From positions 34,226,750 to 34,290,749 of the forward strand of contig JAGTTD010000005.1 of NCBI GenBank assembly GCA_018398585.1: a DNA stretch of 64,000 nt. Direction: 5' to 3'. A program made the position numbers and the translations under genes. Position 1 is the stretch's first letter. Every line of letters starts with the position of its first letter. This document shows positions 20,610 through 34,808 of the stretch, piece by piece. The notes under the pieces were generated by a model. It was not told where the DNA came from. It searched no databases and worked only from the letters and a program-made list of their open reading frames with translations. Source of the stretch: Simmondsia chinensis. Taxonomy: Eukaryota > Streptophyta > Magnoliopsida > Caryophyllales > Simmondsiaceae.

Positions 20610-23600
20610 CAAAATTTGATTAATTTTCATTTCAAGATATGAATATGCAGTACGATTTCCAACAATATATATGTACCGTTTGTCAGATCTTATAATATTT
20701 TTTTTCCAAAATAGTGACATGATACGTAATATTTGCAATATATGTATATCTTACATCAGAATTGAGCAAAACAAGTCATCGATTTTTTTTGAAAATATTA
20801 ACATATGTAATATATTATGGCAATTTTGTAACATACTACAATTTTCTAGTGAAAATTGGCCGGACAAAATTCATTGGGCTTTGGTGAGGGTAAGTAAGTG
20901 ATAAAATATTCAAACCTTAAGATAACTACTTATAAATACTAAAATATCATGATATTTAGATAATAATGCTCAAATCTTGAAATATTTAATTGATAATTTT
21001 TTATACTTATAAAAACTAAAAAGAATATACAAATATGTAATATACATAGTGTAAAGTTACTAATTTATAAAATCTAATTTCACTTTTTTCTTTTATAATT
21101 GATCAATACCTTTCTGTGCTTCATCATTTGACACACATTTTTGGTATATTAAGTATTTAATATATTTTTTTTGTAATATTTGTTAGGAATTTTCTAATAT
21201 GTGTCCAATAGACACATGTTAAGGTGTATTAAATACACTATATTTTAGCATTTAATTGGCAAATGTAAAATTTATTAGTACTGCTAATTGTATTTGACCA
21301 ATCAAATATAAAAATATGATACAATTAATACACATTAACATTTGCCCATTATTATTATCTTATTTTAAGACTAATAAGTAAAATCAAAAGACTGATGACA
21401 TGCACATGACCGGATGATGATGATTGCATGCAATTTTCACAATCATTAATAAAAAGGGACATAGTGTGATTAATTTATTCTTCAACTTTATTATTTTCAC
21501 ACCATTAATTAATATTTTCAAGAGTAAATTTTGATGAAAAGGTAATGTCATATGTCCAAAATGTAACCACATACCAAATTTTTAGACTGAAAAATTATTT
21601 TACCATAATAAATGAATCAAAAGTTAAAAGATAAAGTTTATACGCTAAAATAATTTACTAAAAGATTGTTTTGCATAAAAAACCCTTAAAAAAATAAAAA
21701 ATAAGCCATTTTTTAAAATGATAAGGAGTGCAATATCACCCTAATAAGGGCCACAAATAACTGGGGTAGGGGGAAATGAGCTTGAAACTCATATCCCGTC
21801 ATCCAAATTTATATCTATATTCGCCCCATTACCCAATATGGATAAGAATTGGATACTCATACCTGCCTCAGCGGGTACAAAGCCATACCCATATCTCCTT
21901 ACCCGTGGGTACAGAACAGGTATCCATTACCCACTATGTAGGTAACAAACTATTATCTACCATATTAAAATTTAATATTATATTTCTGAGTCTAATTATA
22001 ATTTTCTTTATATTTGACGCAAAGTTGAGTAATTAAATCAAATATATGTTTTTCTTACTTTAAAATAAATAAAATACAAATTGAGGCAAGTATGACAAGC
22101 ACGGGGCAATGCGGGGTGGGTACAATATCATACTCATACCCCCTCAATACCCATGGTGGGTATTGTAATTTATACCCGATATGTACCTGCTATCTACTTT
22201 CCTTGTATACATATCCTCCCAAACAGGGCGAGTACCCGTGCGTAACGGATATTACTTGCCCCATCTCTCTGAAAAGGTCCAGCTTACTGAGAAAGTGAAC
22301 AATGTTCTAATATTAGACATCCCGCCCAAGTGTCGAGATCCTAGGGGCTTTTACTGTCCCATGCGTCATAGGAGAGAGCTACACTAGCCGAGCTCTTCTG
22401 AATTTAGGGGTGAATGTAAACCTCATCCCATACTCAATTTTCCCGGAATTGGGTATTGGAGATCTTAAAAAATCCAGTGTCACACTTCAGTTGGCTAACA
22501 GATCAGAGCATTTACCTTGAGGGATGTTGGAAGATGTACTAGTCAAGGTTGACAAGTTCGTTTTCCTCATTGACTCTATTGTGCTAGATATGGACTTTGC
22601 TCCTCGTCAGAGGAATCATACTCCTATCATTTTAGGTTGACCAATCTTAGCAACGGCTGATGTTATTATCCACTACAAGACCGGGGTATTGGAGGTTGCT
22701 TTTGGAAACCTTGAGGTCAAATTGAATGTGTCTAATGTTGTTAGATACTGAGGAGATGAGGATGACTTGGACTGTTTCATGGTCGACGTGATTGGCCCTT
22801 TGGTACAGTCAGTTTCATCTGAATTTATCCGAGGAGATGATTTGACTGACACTCTTGCTTTGACTGATGATGATGCTTGTGTTGATGATTTACTAGATTT
22901 GCATGATATGATGAGAGTTATGGCTAGGGGTCCGATTTTTGAGCCCCTAACTGGCCTTCGTAACGAGCCTGCTAAGCCCTCCACTGAGTGTCCACCTGTG
23001 CTAGAATCCAAACATCTCCCTTCCACCCTTAAGTACATATTTTAGGCCCCGATTATACCCTACCCTTTATTATACCATCTGATCTGACTGAGAACTAGGA
23101 TTCTAGGTTATTAGAGGTCCTAGACAACCATAAGCGAGCTATAGGGTGATCGATCACTGATTCCAGAGGAATTTGATCCTTTCGTGTGAATGCATAGACT
23201 TCACTTGAAGGAAAATGTTAAGTCTTGTAGGGAGATGCAAATATGGCTTAACCTGAATAAGAGGGAAGTGGTAATAAAAGAAGTTCTGAAGTTACTATGA
23301 GTCAGGTCCAGGTGGTTCCTAAGAAATCGGGAATCACATCAATCACCAATGCTATGGGAGAATCAGGTCCTACGTGTACAGGTTGGAAAGTTTGCATTGA
23401 TTATCATAAGTTAAATTCTGTAACGTGTAAGGACCACTTCCCTCTTCCTTTTCTAGACCAAATTTTAGACTTAGTAGCAGGGCAAGCATATTATTATTTT
23501 CTTAGTGGTTACATAGTGTATGACCAGAGGATTAAGAGAAAAAAACATTTACTTGCCCCTTTGGTATGTTGCATATCGCAGGAGGCCCTTCGGCTTATGC

Positions 23601-25061
23601 AACACACCAACTACTTTTCAAGGATGCATGATGTCTATTTTTTCTGATATGTTAGATCATTACCTAGAAATTTTTATAGACGTTTTTTCTGTTTTTGCTT
23701 GGTCTTTTGATGATTGATTTACTCACTTAGACTTTGTTTTGCAGAGATGTGAAGAGTACAATTTGGTGCTGAGTTGGGAGAAGAGCCATTTTACGGTTCA
23801 ACAGGGTATAGTATTAGGGACATGTGGTATCCAAATTGGGTATCACAGTAGACAAGGCCGTGGTGGACTTGATTGCTAACCTACCTCCACCTACTTCGGT
23901 GAAGGAAGTTCGTTCGCCATGCAAGTTTTTATAGGTGTTTCATTGCCAACTTCAGTAAAATAGCTAAACTTTTTTCACATTTACTTGCTAATGGCGTTCC
24001 TTTTATTTTTAACAATGAGTGTTTAGCTACTTTTACTACATTGAAAACCTTGTTGTCCACAGCCTCAATCATCCAACCACCAAATAATTTTTTACCTTTT
24101 GAGGTTATGTATGATTCTTCGAATTATGCAGTAGGAGCCATGCTTGGCCAAAGAAAGGACGGACCGAAAACATGTCATGGTCTATATGCTAGCAAATCCT
24201 TAGATGCAGCTCAAAAGAATTACACCACTACTGAGAAGGAATTGCTTGCTATAATCTTCGCTCTCGACAAGGTTCAACCCTACATTTTAGGTTCTAGGGT
24301 TATAGTATTTTCCGATCATGCTGCCATTCGATTTATTCTTATTAGTAGGAAATGAAACCTAGATTGATTCATTGGGTAATACTGCTATATGAATTTGAGT
24401 TAGAGATTAGTGACAGGAAAGGCTCTGATAATGTAGTGACCGATCACCGTTGTATGATTATATTTTCAACCGAGTCCGCTACTAGCCCTATTGATGATTG
24501 TTTCCCTAATGAACAGTCGTTTGTCATTGCAGGAGGTCGGCCCCTGTGGTATACACATATTGTAAACTATTTGGCAACAGGAAAGCTACCAACTCCTTGG
24601 ACGAGGCATGCGAGGGATCACTTCTTTTCACAAGTGAAGCAATTCTTTTGAGACGATCTTGACTTGTTGAAGGCATGCTTTGACCAGGTTATACGTCGTT
24701 GTGTCCCGAAAATTGAACAGGAGAGTATTTTGTGTTTTTGTCAAAGTTTAGCCTGTGGAGGACACTTTGGTGAACAATGCACTGCATCTAAAGTCCTACC
24801 AAGTGGCTTCTTTTGGCCGACTCCTTTGTAGGATGCTCGTGATTTTTGTAGGGATTGTGATCGGTGCGCACCGACGCACTTACAAAGCGTGATGAGATGC
24901 CTCATTGCCCGATTTTAGTTTGTGAAATTTTTGATATTTGGGGCTGTTGACTATGTGTCAAAATGGGTTCAGGCTATTGCTACTAGGACGAATGACCACA
25001 AGGTGATAAAATATTAATTTTTTCGGCTATTACTATTAGGACGAATGACTATATTTTGAGG
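20610..25061 (+). repeat. Composite block, copy 1
   Basis: Order: AT-rich sequence (20610-21770), GC-rich hAT-like part with GGGTA/TACCC motifs (21775-22260), then Athila/Tat-like pol (22260-25015). The same order and junctions recur at 25062 and 31456. The junction CCCCAT followed by CTCTGAAAAG is shared with copy 2. Confidence 0.8.
22260..25015 (+). pseudogene. Athila/Tat-like pol remnant 1
   Basis: Protease region with stops (22280-22620), an Asp/Glu-rich linker (22767-23045), RT fragments (VCIDYHKLNSVT at 23390, KDHFPLPFLDQIL at 23430; Phe-Gly-Leu-Cys-Asn region at 23590), RNase H (LPFEVMYDSSNYAVGAMLGQ near 24079; NYTTTEKELLAIIFALDK), and an integrase-core end (DYVSKW-like at 24950). No gag, no integrase C-terminus. 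The catalytic DD of RT is spoiled (FIDVFSVF at about 23680). Heavily decayed. Confidence 0.85.
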
Positions 25062-26652
25062 GTATCGACATTTGATTGATTTTCATTCAAAGATATTGAT
25101 GTGAAGTATGATTTAGAGGTACCATTTGTCACATCTTCTAATTTTTTTCCACAAAATAGTGAAGTGATACATAATATAGACAATATATAGATATATCTTA
25201 CATCAGAATCGAGTGAAACAATTCATCAATTTTTTCTCGAAAACATTGACATATCTAATATATTTTGGTAATTATGTAACATACTAGAATTTTCTAGTGA
25301 AAATTGGCCGGACAAAATTCATCGGGTTTTGGCGAGGGTATCTAAGTAATAAAATGTTCGAACCTTAAGATAGTTCCTTATAAATACTAGAATATCATGA
25401 TATTTAGATAATAACATTCAAATTTCGAAATATTTAATTGATAATCTTTTATACTTATGAATACTAAAAAGAATATACAAATATCTAATATATATAAAGT
25501 TATTAATTCATAAAAAAAGTAATTTCACATTTTCTTTTATAACTGATCAATACCTTTCTGTGCTTCATCATTCGACACACAGTTTTGGTATATTTAGTAT
25601 TTTATATTAAATTTTATTTGTAATATATCATATTTATTATTATTATTATCTTATTTTATGACTAATAATTAAAATCAAACGACTGATGACATGCACATGA
25701 CCGGATGGTGATGATTGCATGCAATTTTAAGAATCATTAATTAAAAGGGACATAGTGTGATTAATTTATTCTTCAACTTTATTATTTCACACCATTAATT
25801 AATATTTTTAAGTGTAAAGTTTGATGAAAAGGTAATGTGATATGTCCAAAATATAATCATACACCAAATTTTTGGATTGAAAAATTATTTTACTGTAATA
25901 AATGAATCAAAATATAATATAAAATTTATAGGATAAAATAATTATTAAAAGATTGTTTTGGTTATTAAAAAAAAAAAAAAAACCCTTAAAAGAATAATAA
26001 ATAAGCCATTTTTTAAAATGCTAAAGAGTGCAGTGTCACCCTAATAAGGGCCGCGAACAATTAGGGAAGGGGGCAATGAGCTTGAATCCAAAACCTCATA
26101 CTTGAGGATGGACAACGCTACTACTACATAAAATCTAGGGATAGCAATGGGGTGGGTAACGGTGCGGTGGGGTGAGGGCGGGCATGGAGGATGCTTCCTC
26201 CGTAATCGTACCCCACCATCCAAATTCATTTCCATACTCGCCCGTTTATCTTCTATAGGTAAGAATTGGATACTCATGCCTGTCTCGGTGGGTACAAATC
26301 CATACCTTTCCCCTTATTCGTAGGTATCCAATGGGTATCCATTGCCTGCTCTAAGGTAGGTAGAAAACTATAATCTATACATGTCCATATTAATGATTTA
26401 ATATTACATTTTTGAATCTAATTATAATTTTTTCTAATATTTGACACAAAGTTGAGTAATTAAATCAAATATATGTTTTTCTTATTTTTAAATAGGCTAG
26501 AGCATGAATAGCTTTGTCAGGTTTCAAGTTAGGAGTGAAGCCCTTAAATCTCACTCTTCACTCTTCTTATAGAGAATAATATCCTCACATTTATCATAGA
26601 GAATAATCTTCACGGTTTAGCCCCTAGAGGGTTAAGCTCTATCACTTTTATC

Positions 26653-28150
26653 TTGGTTTGCAATTCTGCTGACTCCTTGGAATCCTATTTCAGTCTACGC
26701 AAAGAGATTCTACTTCCTAGATTTAAAAAGGTGTATAAATTATCAGGTGAAATCCTCGGCTCTCTTAACAGAAGAGTGTGGATTGAGATCCATGGATTAC
26801 CTGTCCACTGTTGGTTTAAGGATTGTTTTACTAATCTCATTAAGATTTGGAGAAAGTTCATCAGAGTGGATTTTCTCTCAGGTTGGGGGTCCTCGGAAAC
26901 AGCCTCTCTTCAGGTTGACACCCTGAAGGGGGAAGGCTGCATATCCCCACACCACCCCCCCCCCCCCCCCCCCCCCCCACCCAAACCCTGCTTTTGCGGA
27001 GCCCTTGAGGCATTGTGATAGTTGTTGTTGTCATTAGAGTGGATTTTCCAGGACTTCTGCTATAAGATATGTTGATGTAGCCAGAGTTCTTATTGACTCT
27101 TCCTCTCTAACACTTAATCATCAGATGATCCAAGTTTAGGTTAACGGGGGATCTTGCATGGTATTTGTCAAAGAGGGTAACTCAGAGTTGATACCGGACT
27201 ACTCACATAGAGTCGTTGCTCTTGCAGTCTCGGCCAAATTATCAAGGGAACAAGTCTCATTTTCTTCGCATACACGACGAGACAGAGCTTACACCACTTT
27301 TGGTACAGCATACCTCACAGGTTTATCCTTTTCCTATGCAGATGACAACTGTCATGGGTGATTGCGAGTACTTTCTAGTTCCCCATTCAAGGTTAGTGAA
27401 TGAAGACATGAGATTTGTAAGGCAAGCTTTGGGCCAAATTGCTATTCATGTTGATGGTCAGTGTATTGAGAGATGGGCCTGGGATTGTCATTGCCCGCGC
27501 TCATCTCTTCTTCCTCCCTTCCCTCGACCTGTTTCTTAACTACCAATCGAGGAAGTTCAAGTAAACCAACAATTTCCTCTCCCCCAACATGGATTGAGAA
27601 AGATATATCGGAAATCGATCAGTCTCATAATCAAACATCATCTCATGATAATGAAGCCCGGGATGCCATAAGTGATAATGACTAAAGGTCCTCTAGGCCT
27701 GAGTATCCACCAGGTTTTGAGTTCCCTCGCCTCTGCAAGACCCCTACGCACAGAGGAAAGTTTTCCTGGGATTATCCAGGTGTCGCTGCCGTTTATGGAG
27801 GAGTCTAGCACAATTGGGTAGAAAAAGGAAAAAGTGTTGTAGGACGTTAGATCCCTCAGTTGGGTGCGACAAAAAGAGGTAGGAGAAAGCTGAAGCGCAA
27901 GATAAAAGAACAAGCTAAGTGGGAGCTGCGAGATTTCCTAAAGGACATGTCGCTCAGGAACATCATGAAGAGATAAACGAAGGCCTCTGAGAAACAAAAA
28001 AAAAGGAATTTGGGGAAAAGCGGTGATAGTATTAAAGATGCCAGTAAGCTTTTTGCTACAGATTACATGTAGGAGATGGAGAAAAGACTAGAGCTGGGCT
28101 TTGACGGTTATGATCCACTTATGCTTGAGCGCTTTGCTTCGACAGATTAG
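26653..28150 (+). pseudogene. L1 ORF1 protein (DUF4283-like), broken
   Basis: Positions 26653-26880 encode RRVWIEIHGLPVHCW, the hallmark of plant L1 ORF1 DUF4283 domains, and continue after an inserted RTE tail with YVDVARVLIDSSSL (about 27066-27105). Further on there is SRPEYPPGFEFP (about 27690-27730) and a Lys-rich C-terminal stretch, typical of ORF1 proteins. Stops and frameshifts throughout. Role: RNA-binding chaperone of the LINE particle. Confidence 0.75.
26876..27033 (+). mobile_element. Short RTE-type tail insertion
   Basis: 158 bases from GGTTGGGGGTCCTCGG through a poly-C tract to GTTGTTGTTG. Flanks TCAGAGTGGATTTTC (26861-26875) and TTAGAGTGGATTTTC (27034-27048) are the target duplication. 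It sits inside the L1 ORF1 frame. Confidence 0.9.
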
Positions 28151-28515
28151 GGGCTTGACTATCCGATATTACTGTCTTTTGGTTTGTCATGTTTCCTAGT
28201 TCTCCTTAGAGGTGTTTGAGGATCTTAGTGTATGCTTGCTTTTGCTTATATTCATGTTCGTACTGTTTCTATTGTTTTGATCCCGCCCATTTATGGGTTG
28301 ACTTGGGGCTTGTTTGTTTGAGTTACTTGTTTTGTATCACAACTATGTCACTAATTATCGAAAAACAAAATGATAGGTATGGGGTGAGGCGGGGCGGATA
28401 CGGCATTATACGCATACTCGCTCCATACCCATGGTGAGTATTGTAATTTATACCCGACCCGTACCCGCTATTAGCCCCACATGTATCTATATCCTCCCAA
28501 ACAGGGCAGGTACCT

Positions 28516-31397
28516 GTGGGTAACAGATATTACCCGCCCCATGTCTCTGAAAAGATCCAGCTTACTGAGAAAGTGAGCACTATTCTAGTATTGGGCATCC
28601 CGCCCAAGTGTCAAAATCCTGGGGCTTTTACCTTCCCGTGCGTCATAGGAAAGAGCTCCACTAGTCGAGCTCTTCTAAGTTTAGGGGCAAGTGTAAACCT
28701 CATCCCATACTCGATTTTCCAGAAATTGGGTATTGGAGATCTTGAACCAACCGGTGTCACACTTCAGTTGGATGACAATCAGAGCGTTTACCTTGAGAAA
28801 TGTTGGAAGATGTACTAATTAAGGCTGACAAGTTCGTTTCCCCATCAATGCTCCTCATCATAGAAATCATACCCTTATCGTTTTAGGTTGACTGATCTTA
28901 GCAACAGTTGTTGTTGTTATCCACTGCAAAACCGGGGTATTGGAGGTTTTTTTTGGAAACCTCAAGGTTAAATTGAATGTATCTAATGTTGTTAGATGCC
29001 GAGGAGAGGAGGATGACTTGGACTATTTCATGGTTGACGTGATTGACCTTTTGGTAGAGTCAGTTTCATCTGACTTTATCGGAGGAGATGATTTGACTGA
29101 CACTTTTGCTTTGACTGGTGACGGTGTTTGTGTTGATGATTTACTTGATTTGCAGGATATGATGAGAGTTGTGGCTAGGGGTCCGATTTTTGAACCCCTT
29201 ACTTGCCTTCATAGCGAGCCTGCTAAGCCCTCCATTGAGTGTCCACCTGTGCTAGAACTCAAACCTCTCCCTTCCACCCTCATGTACATATTTTTAGGCC
29301 ACGATGATACCTCACTTATTATTATGGCATCTACTCTGATTGAGAACTAGGAATCTAGGTTATTAGAGGTCCTACACAGCCATAAGCGAGCTATAGGGTG
29401 ATAGGCAGTTGATTTGAGAGGAATTGACCCTTCTGTGTGAATGCATAGAATTCACTTAAAGGAAAATGTTAAGGCTTACGGGAGATGCGAAGAAGGCTTA
29501 ACTCGAATATGAGGGAAGTGGTCATAAAAGAGGTTGTGAAGTTACTTAATGCGATGCGGGTATTATTTACCCAATCTCTAATAATTGTTGGGTGAGTAAG
29601 GTCCAGGTGGTTTCTAAGAAATTGGGAATCACATTAGTCACTAATGCTAAGGAAGAATTGGGTCCTACGTGTACGTCAACAGGTTGGAGAGTTTGTATTA
29701 ATTATCATAAGTTGAATTCTGTAATGCGTAAGGACCACTTCCCTCTCCCTTTTTTGGACTAGATTTTAGATCGAGTAGTAGGGAAAGCTTATTATTATTT
29801 TCTTAATGGTTACTTAGGGTATGACCAGGTTCCGATTCACCCTAAGGATCAGGAGAAAAAAGCATTTACTTGCCCATTTGGTATGTTGCATACTGGAGGA
29901 TGCCCTTTTGCTTATGCAACGTACCAACTACTTTTCAGTGATGCGTGATGTCTATTTTTTATAATATGTTGGATTATAACCTGGAAGTTTTCATGGACGA
30001 TTTTTCTATTTTTGGTTCGTGTTTTGATGGTTGTTTTACTCAGTTACACTTTGTTTTGCAGAGTTGTGAAGGGTACAATCTGGTGCTCAGCTGGGAGAAG
30101 AGCCATTTTATGGTTCAATAGGGTATAGTGTTAAGGCATGTGGTATCCAAAGCTGGTGTCACATTAGACAATGCCAAGGTTGACTTGATTACTAACCTTC
30201 CTCCACCTACTTTAGTGAAGGAAGTTCATTCATTCATTCACCAAGCAGGTTTTTATAGGCGTTTCATTGCCAACTTCAATAAAATAGCTAAACCTTTATC
30301 ATATTTACTTGCTAATGACGTTCTTTTTATTTTTAATAATGAGTGTTTAGCTGCTTTTATTGCATTGAAAACCTTGTTGTCTATAGCCTCAATCATCCAA
30401 CCACCAAATTATTCTTTACCTTTTGAGGTTATGTGTGATACTTCGAATTATGTTGTAGGAGCTGTGCTTAGCCAAAGAAAGGATTAAAAACCTGTCATGG
30501 TCTATATGCTAGCGAACCTTAGATGCGGCTCAAAAGAATTACACCATTGTTGAGAAGGAATTGCTTGCAATAGTCTTCACTCTTGACAAGGTTTGACCCT
30601 ACATTTTAGGTTTAGAGTTATAGTATTTTCCTATCATGCTGCCATTTGACTTCTTCTTATTAAGAAGGAAATGAAACATACATTGATTCTTTAGGTTTTA
30701 TTGCAACAGGAATTTGACCTAGAGATTTAAGATAGGAAAGGCTCTAATAATGTAGTGGCAGATCACCATTCTAGGATTATATTTTCATTTGAGTCCACTA
30801 CTAGCCCTATTGATGATTGTTTCCCTAATGAACAGTTATTTGTCAGTGCAGGAAGTTGGTCCTCATGGTATACACATAATGTGAACTATTTGGCAACGGA
30901 AAGCCCACCTACTCATTGGGTGAGGCATGTGAAGGATCGCTTCTTTTCACAGGTGAAGCACTTCTTTTGGGACATTCTTGACTTGTTTAAGGTATGATCT
31001 GACTAGGTTATACGTCACTGTGTCTCTAAAATTGAACAGGAGAGTATTTTGTGTTTTTGTCAAAGTCTAGCCTATGAAGGACACTCCGAAGGGCAACGTA
31101 TTGCCGCGAAAGTCCTACAAAGTGGCTTCTTATGGCCGACCCTTTTCCAGGATGCTCGTGATTTTTGTAGGGCTTGTGATCAATGTCAGCACACGGGCGC
31201 CCTTACAAAGCGTTATGAGACACCTCAATACCCGATTTCAGTTTGTGAAATTTTTTTATATTTGGGGCATCGACTTCATGAGACATTTCTTTAACTTGAA
31301 CTGTTTTCTTTACATTTTAGTGGCCATTGACTATGTGTCAAAATGGGTTGAGGCTATCGCTACTAGGACCAATGACTACAAGGTGATAAAATATTAA
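28516..31397 (+). pseudogene. Athila/Tat-like pol remnant 2
   Basis: Better preserved than remnant 1. The protease region 28516-28818 reads FPCVIGKSSTSRALLSLG and ASVNLIPYSIFQKLGIGD. RT pieces at 29670-30030 include DHFPLPF and the FMDDFSIFG-like catalytic motif near 29994-30020. RNase H is at 30128-30487 (AGFYRRFIANFNKIAKPL, LPFEVMCDTSNYVVGAVL). The H2C2 region is at 31049-31240 and the integrase core starts at 31270 (DYVSKWVEAIATRTND near 31328). Many stops. Family role: polyprotein of Ty3/gypsy elements. Confidence 0.87.
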
Positions 31398-31455
31398 CTT
31401 TTTCATATCGCTACTAGGGCAAATGACCACATGATATTGCTACTATAGGATGAAT

Positions 31456-32910
31456 GACTACATTTTGCGGCTAACAACATGTGAAGTACGATTTCCAACA
31501 ATATTCAGAGGTGCCATTTATCACATCTTCTAATTTTTTCCAATAAATAATGATGAAAATATTAACATAACTATTATATTATGAAAATTGTGTAACATAC
31601 TAGAATTTTTTGCTGAAAATTGGCTGGGCAAAATTCACCGGGCATTGGTGAGGATAGCTAGGTAATAAAATGTTCAAACTTTAAGATAACTCCTTATAAA
31701 TAATAAAATATCAGAATATTTAGATAATAATGTTTAAATCTCGAAATATATAAATGATAAATCTCTATACTCATAAATACAAAAAAGAATATACAAATAT
31801 CTAATATACATAGTATAAAGTTATTAATATATAAAAAAGTAATTTCACGTTTTCTTTTATAATGGATCAATACCTTTCTGAGCTTCATTATTTGACACAC
31901 AATTTTGGTATATTTAGTATTTTATATTAAATTTTTTTTGTAATATTTAAAAATATATCATATTTATTATTATTATGTAATTTTATGACTAATAATTAAA
32001 ATCAAAAGACTGATGACATGCACATGACCGGATGATGATGATTGCATTCAATTTTAAGAATCATTAATAAAAAGGGACATAGTGTGATTAATTTATTCTT
32101 CAACTTTATTATTTTCACACCATTAATTAATATTTTTAAGTGTAAAGTTTGATGAAAAGGTAATGTGATATGCTCAAAATATAATCATACGCCAAATTTT
32201 TTGACTGAAAAATTATTTTACTGTAATAAATGAATCAAAAGATAAAATATCAATTTATAGGATACAATAATTTACTAAAAGATTATTTTGGCTAAAAAAT
32301 CGTTAAAAGAATAAAAAATAAGCCATTTTTTAAATTACTAAAGAGTGCAATATCACCGTAATAAGGGCTAGAAACAACTGAGGAAGGGGGAAATGAGCTT
32401 GAAACTTGTACCACGGCACCCAAATTCACACTCATACCCACCTCAGTACCCGCTACGAGCATGAATTGGACACTCATACCTGCCTTGACGGGTACGAAAC
32501 CATACCCATACCCCCCTTACCCATAGGTATCCAACGAGTATCCATTGCCGCTCTAATGTGGGTAGCAAACGATTGTCTATACATGTCCATATTAATTATT
32601 TAATATTATACTTTAGAATCTAATTATAACTTTCTCTAATATTTTGTCACAAAGTTATGTAACTAAATCAAATATATGTTTTTTCTTATTTTTAAATAAA
32701 TAAAATACAAATTGAGGCAGGTATGGTGGGTACGGGGTTGGGCGCGGCGAGTACAACACCATACTCGCACCGGCTCAATACCCATGGCGGGTATTGTAAT
32801 TTATACCTGACTCGTACCCGCTATTTGTCTCACTTGTACCTATACTCTCCCCAAACACGATAGATACCCGCAGATAATAGATTTTATCTGTCCTATTGCC
32901 ATCCCTAATC
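31456..32910 (+). repeat. Composite block, copy 3 (partial)
   Basis: Contains the AT-rich part (31456-32370) and the hAT-like part (32380-32910) but no pol. It ends in the intact hAT-like right end, with TTGCCATCCCTA at 32897-32908 (TAGGGATGGCAA on the other strand), which copies 1 and 2 lack. Confidence 0.75.
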
Positions 32911-34146
32911 AAACCCGACAAGAGTAGGGAAAAAAAAAAAGGAAAAGAAATAGGCCAATTGGATGCAGGTATAATGCATTGAAAGAGAGCCAAGAACGTT
33001 TCTAAACATAGTGGCTCACTTGATACTTTGAAAAAAGTGAAGCCTTTTTGACAATTAACTCTACTTTTACTAAACTAATATTAAGTGTTAGGTAACACAA
33101 ATAATCTTCCATCTTGGTCAATCCACATATTTTTGTAGTATAAACGAATCAAATATTTGATAAATAACTTCTGTTCAAAATCAACTGGGGTCCATTCGTG
33201 TTTGTCTAAATGGGATGCTTGATAATTTTTTAATGAAAGTAAGAAAAGTTGTTAGGGGCCTCTTACGAGAGATAATCTTTCTAATGCATCTGCTCAAATA
33301 ATTGGGAAGATGATCATTCGACAAAGAAGACTAAGATCCGAGGAAGAAGACCAAATGCTCACTAATAAACAAGTTGAGTTTGAACAGGCTTGATAAGCTT
33401 AACAAACTCAACTTGAATATAGGGGGTTCGAGTTGTTAAAGTTCGTTAAAAGCTCATTGATTGCCTGGTAGTAGCTCAATAATAAATTGATAATAGCATG
33501 TTATTGGCTAGAGTATCTCACTAACTACCTGCCATTTGGTGCTAGATAGCCCTATTCAATACAGGATCATCTTAGTTCAATTAGACTAATGAATTCAAAC
33601 AGAGTATCAAGAATAGTTGTTCTTATTAAATCAAGTTCATACGGAGATTCAAAAACTCATTTAAAACTTACTTGTTTGGTTGTCACAAAAATTAAATTCC
33701 TGTGAAAAATTATATTTCCTAGGAATTCAATTCTTGTGTCAACTTTTAGGAAGTAGGTAGTGTTTAGTTGCCAATATGAAAAATAAAACGTCATTAAAAT
33801 GCTAGTTAAAAACAAAGGAATTTCACTTACTCTAGTAGACCGGGAAAGTTAGTCAAGTTACTTTTTACATTTTGAATGAATTAAAGAATTGCTAAGTAAT
33901 CCATGTTTCTTATATTCTGTCAATTTTTTAACAACTAAACAAGAGGTTAAATTCATATTTCTCATAAATTCGTATTTCTTACGCTACTTCTTGACAACAA
34001 AGAAGGCTATAATCAAGCTCTAGCTTAAACAGTGATCTAGACTTTGCATGTGGAACTTGTCAATATCCTTCTTGACTTAGTCTTGAAAGTTGTAACATTT
34101 AGCATAATAAAATTTCATTATATAGATTGCGTTGTTTGAAAAGTAT
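32911..34146. other. Spacer without gene
   Basis: AT-rich, no supported ORF or RNA gene. A short GAACAGGCTTGATAAGC-containing dyad near 33370-33410 is the only structure noted. Confidence 0.5.
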
Positions 34147-34155
34147 ATAATCATC

Positions 34156-34585
34156 GGATTATTTATATTTTAGTACCCAATTTTTTAAAATAATAAAAGA
34201 CTCTAACCGTTTTGAATTATTAAAAAGGCTTATAAATTTTTGTTGTATTAGTAAAAAGGCTCATGTCCAGCATGATGACATAATTTTTCGCCGATAGAGC
34301 TGATGTGTCAACTTGTTTTTTAGTAATGCTACAGTAAAATGACAAAAGTGCCCTTTAATATTTTTATCATTTTACTGTAGCATTAATAGAAAAAATAGTT
34401 GCCACGTTAGCACTGTCAATGAAAAATGACATCATTGCACCAAAGATGAGTCTTTTATTAATACGACAAAAAATAGGGGCTTTTTTATTAACACAACAAA
34501 AACTTGAGGGTCTTTTTAATAATAAAAAAATTAAGATCCTTTTTATTATTTCAAAAAACGTTGGAATATTAAAATGTAAATAACC
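34156..34585. mobile_element. Palindromic MITE with 9-bp duplication
   Basis: Both ends begin GGATTATTTA / GGTTATTTA on opposite strands; arms of about 190 bases including TCATTTTACTGTAGCATTA in both orientations. Flanks ATAATCATC (34147-34155) and ATAATCATT (34586-34594). Same family as 48650-49154. Confidence 0.88.
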
Positions 34586-34808
34586 ATAATCATTTCCATG
34601 TATTTTGTAGATTGTGTTAATTGAGTGATTTTACTTTTATTTTGTGTTAATTAATCACTGTATAATTTATGTTGTATCAATTTTTATGATGCCATTGGAG
34701 TTAAAGTTAATGACAAAATCCTTAGACAAACTAATCATGTTAAACGCAAATAAATCTATCCGTGACCCCACCATTAAAAATTCCATCCCAAACTTAATAT
34801 AAATTTTA

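Larger units (their letters stand above)
26500..28370 (+). mobile_element. L1-type LINE fragment (ORF1 region)
   Basis: Breaks the hAT-like part of block 2; about 20 bases of target present in copies 1 and 3 are missing at the site. Only ORF1-like sequence is present, with no RT. No clear target duplication or poly-A was found, so the borders are approximate. Confidence 0.6.
25062..31455 (+). repeat. Composite block, copy 2 (with LINE insertion)
   Basis: Same order as copy 1: AT-rich part 25062-26040, hAT-like part from 26041 resuming at 28371-28545, pol 28546-31400. An L1 LINE at about 26500-28370 interrupts the hAT-like part. The hAT-like left end TAGGGATAGCAATGG is preserved here (26135-26149). 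Confidence 0.8.

Noticed and set aside
20610..32910. The AT-rich parts as LTRs of the Athila/Tat-like pol
   Set aside because: No TG...CA ends, PBS or PPT at the borders, and pol starts at protease and stops in integrase; it is a mosaic block.
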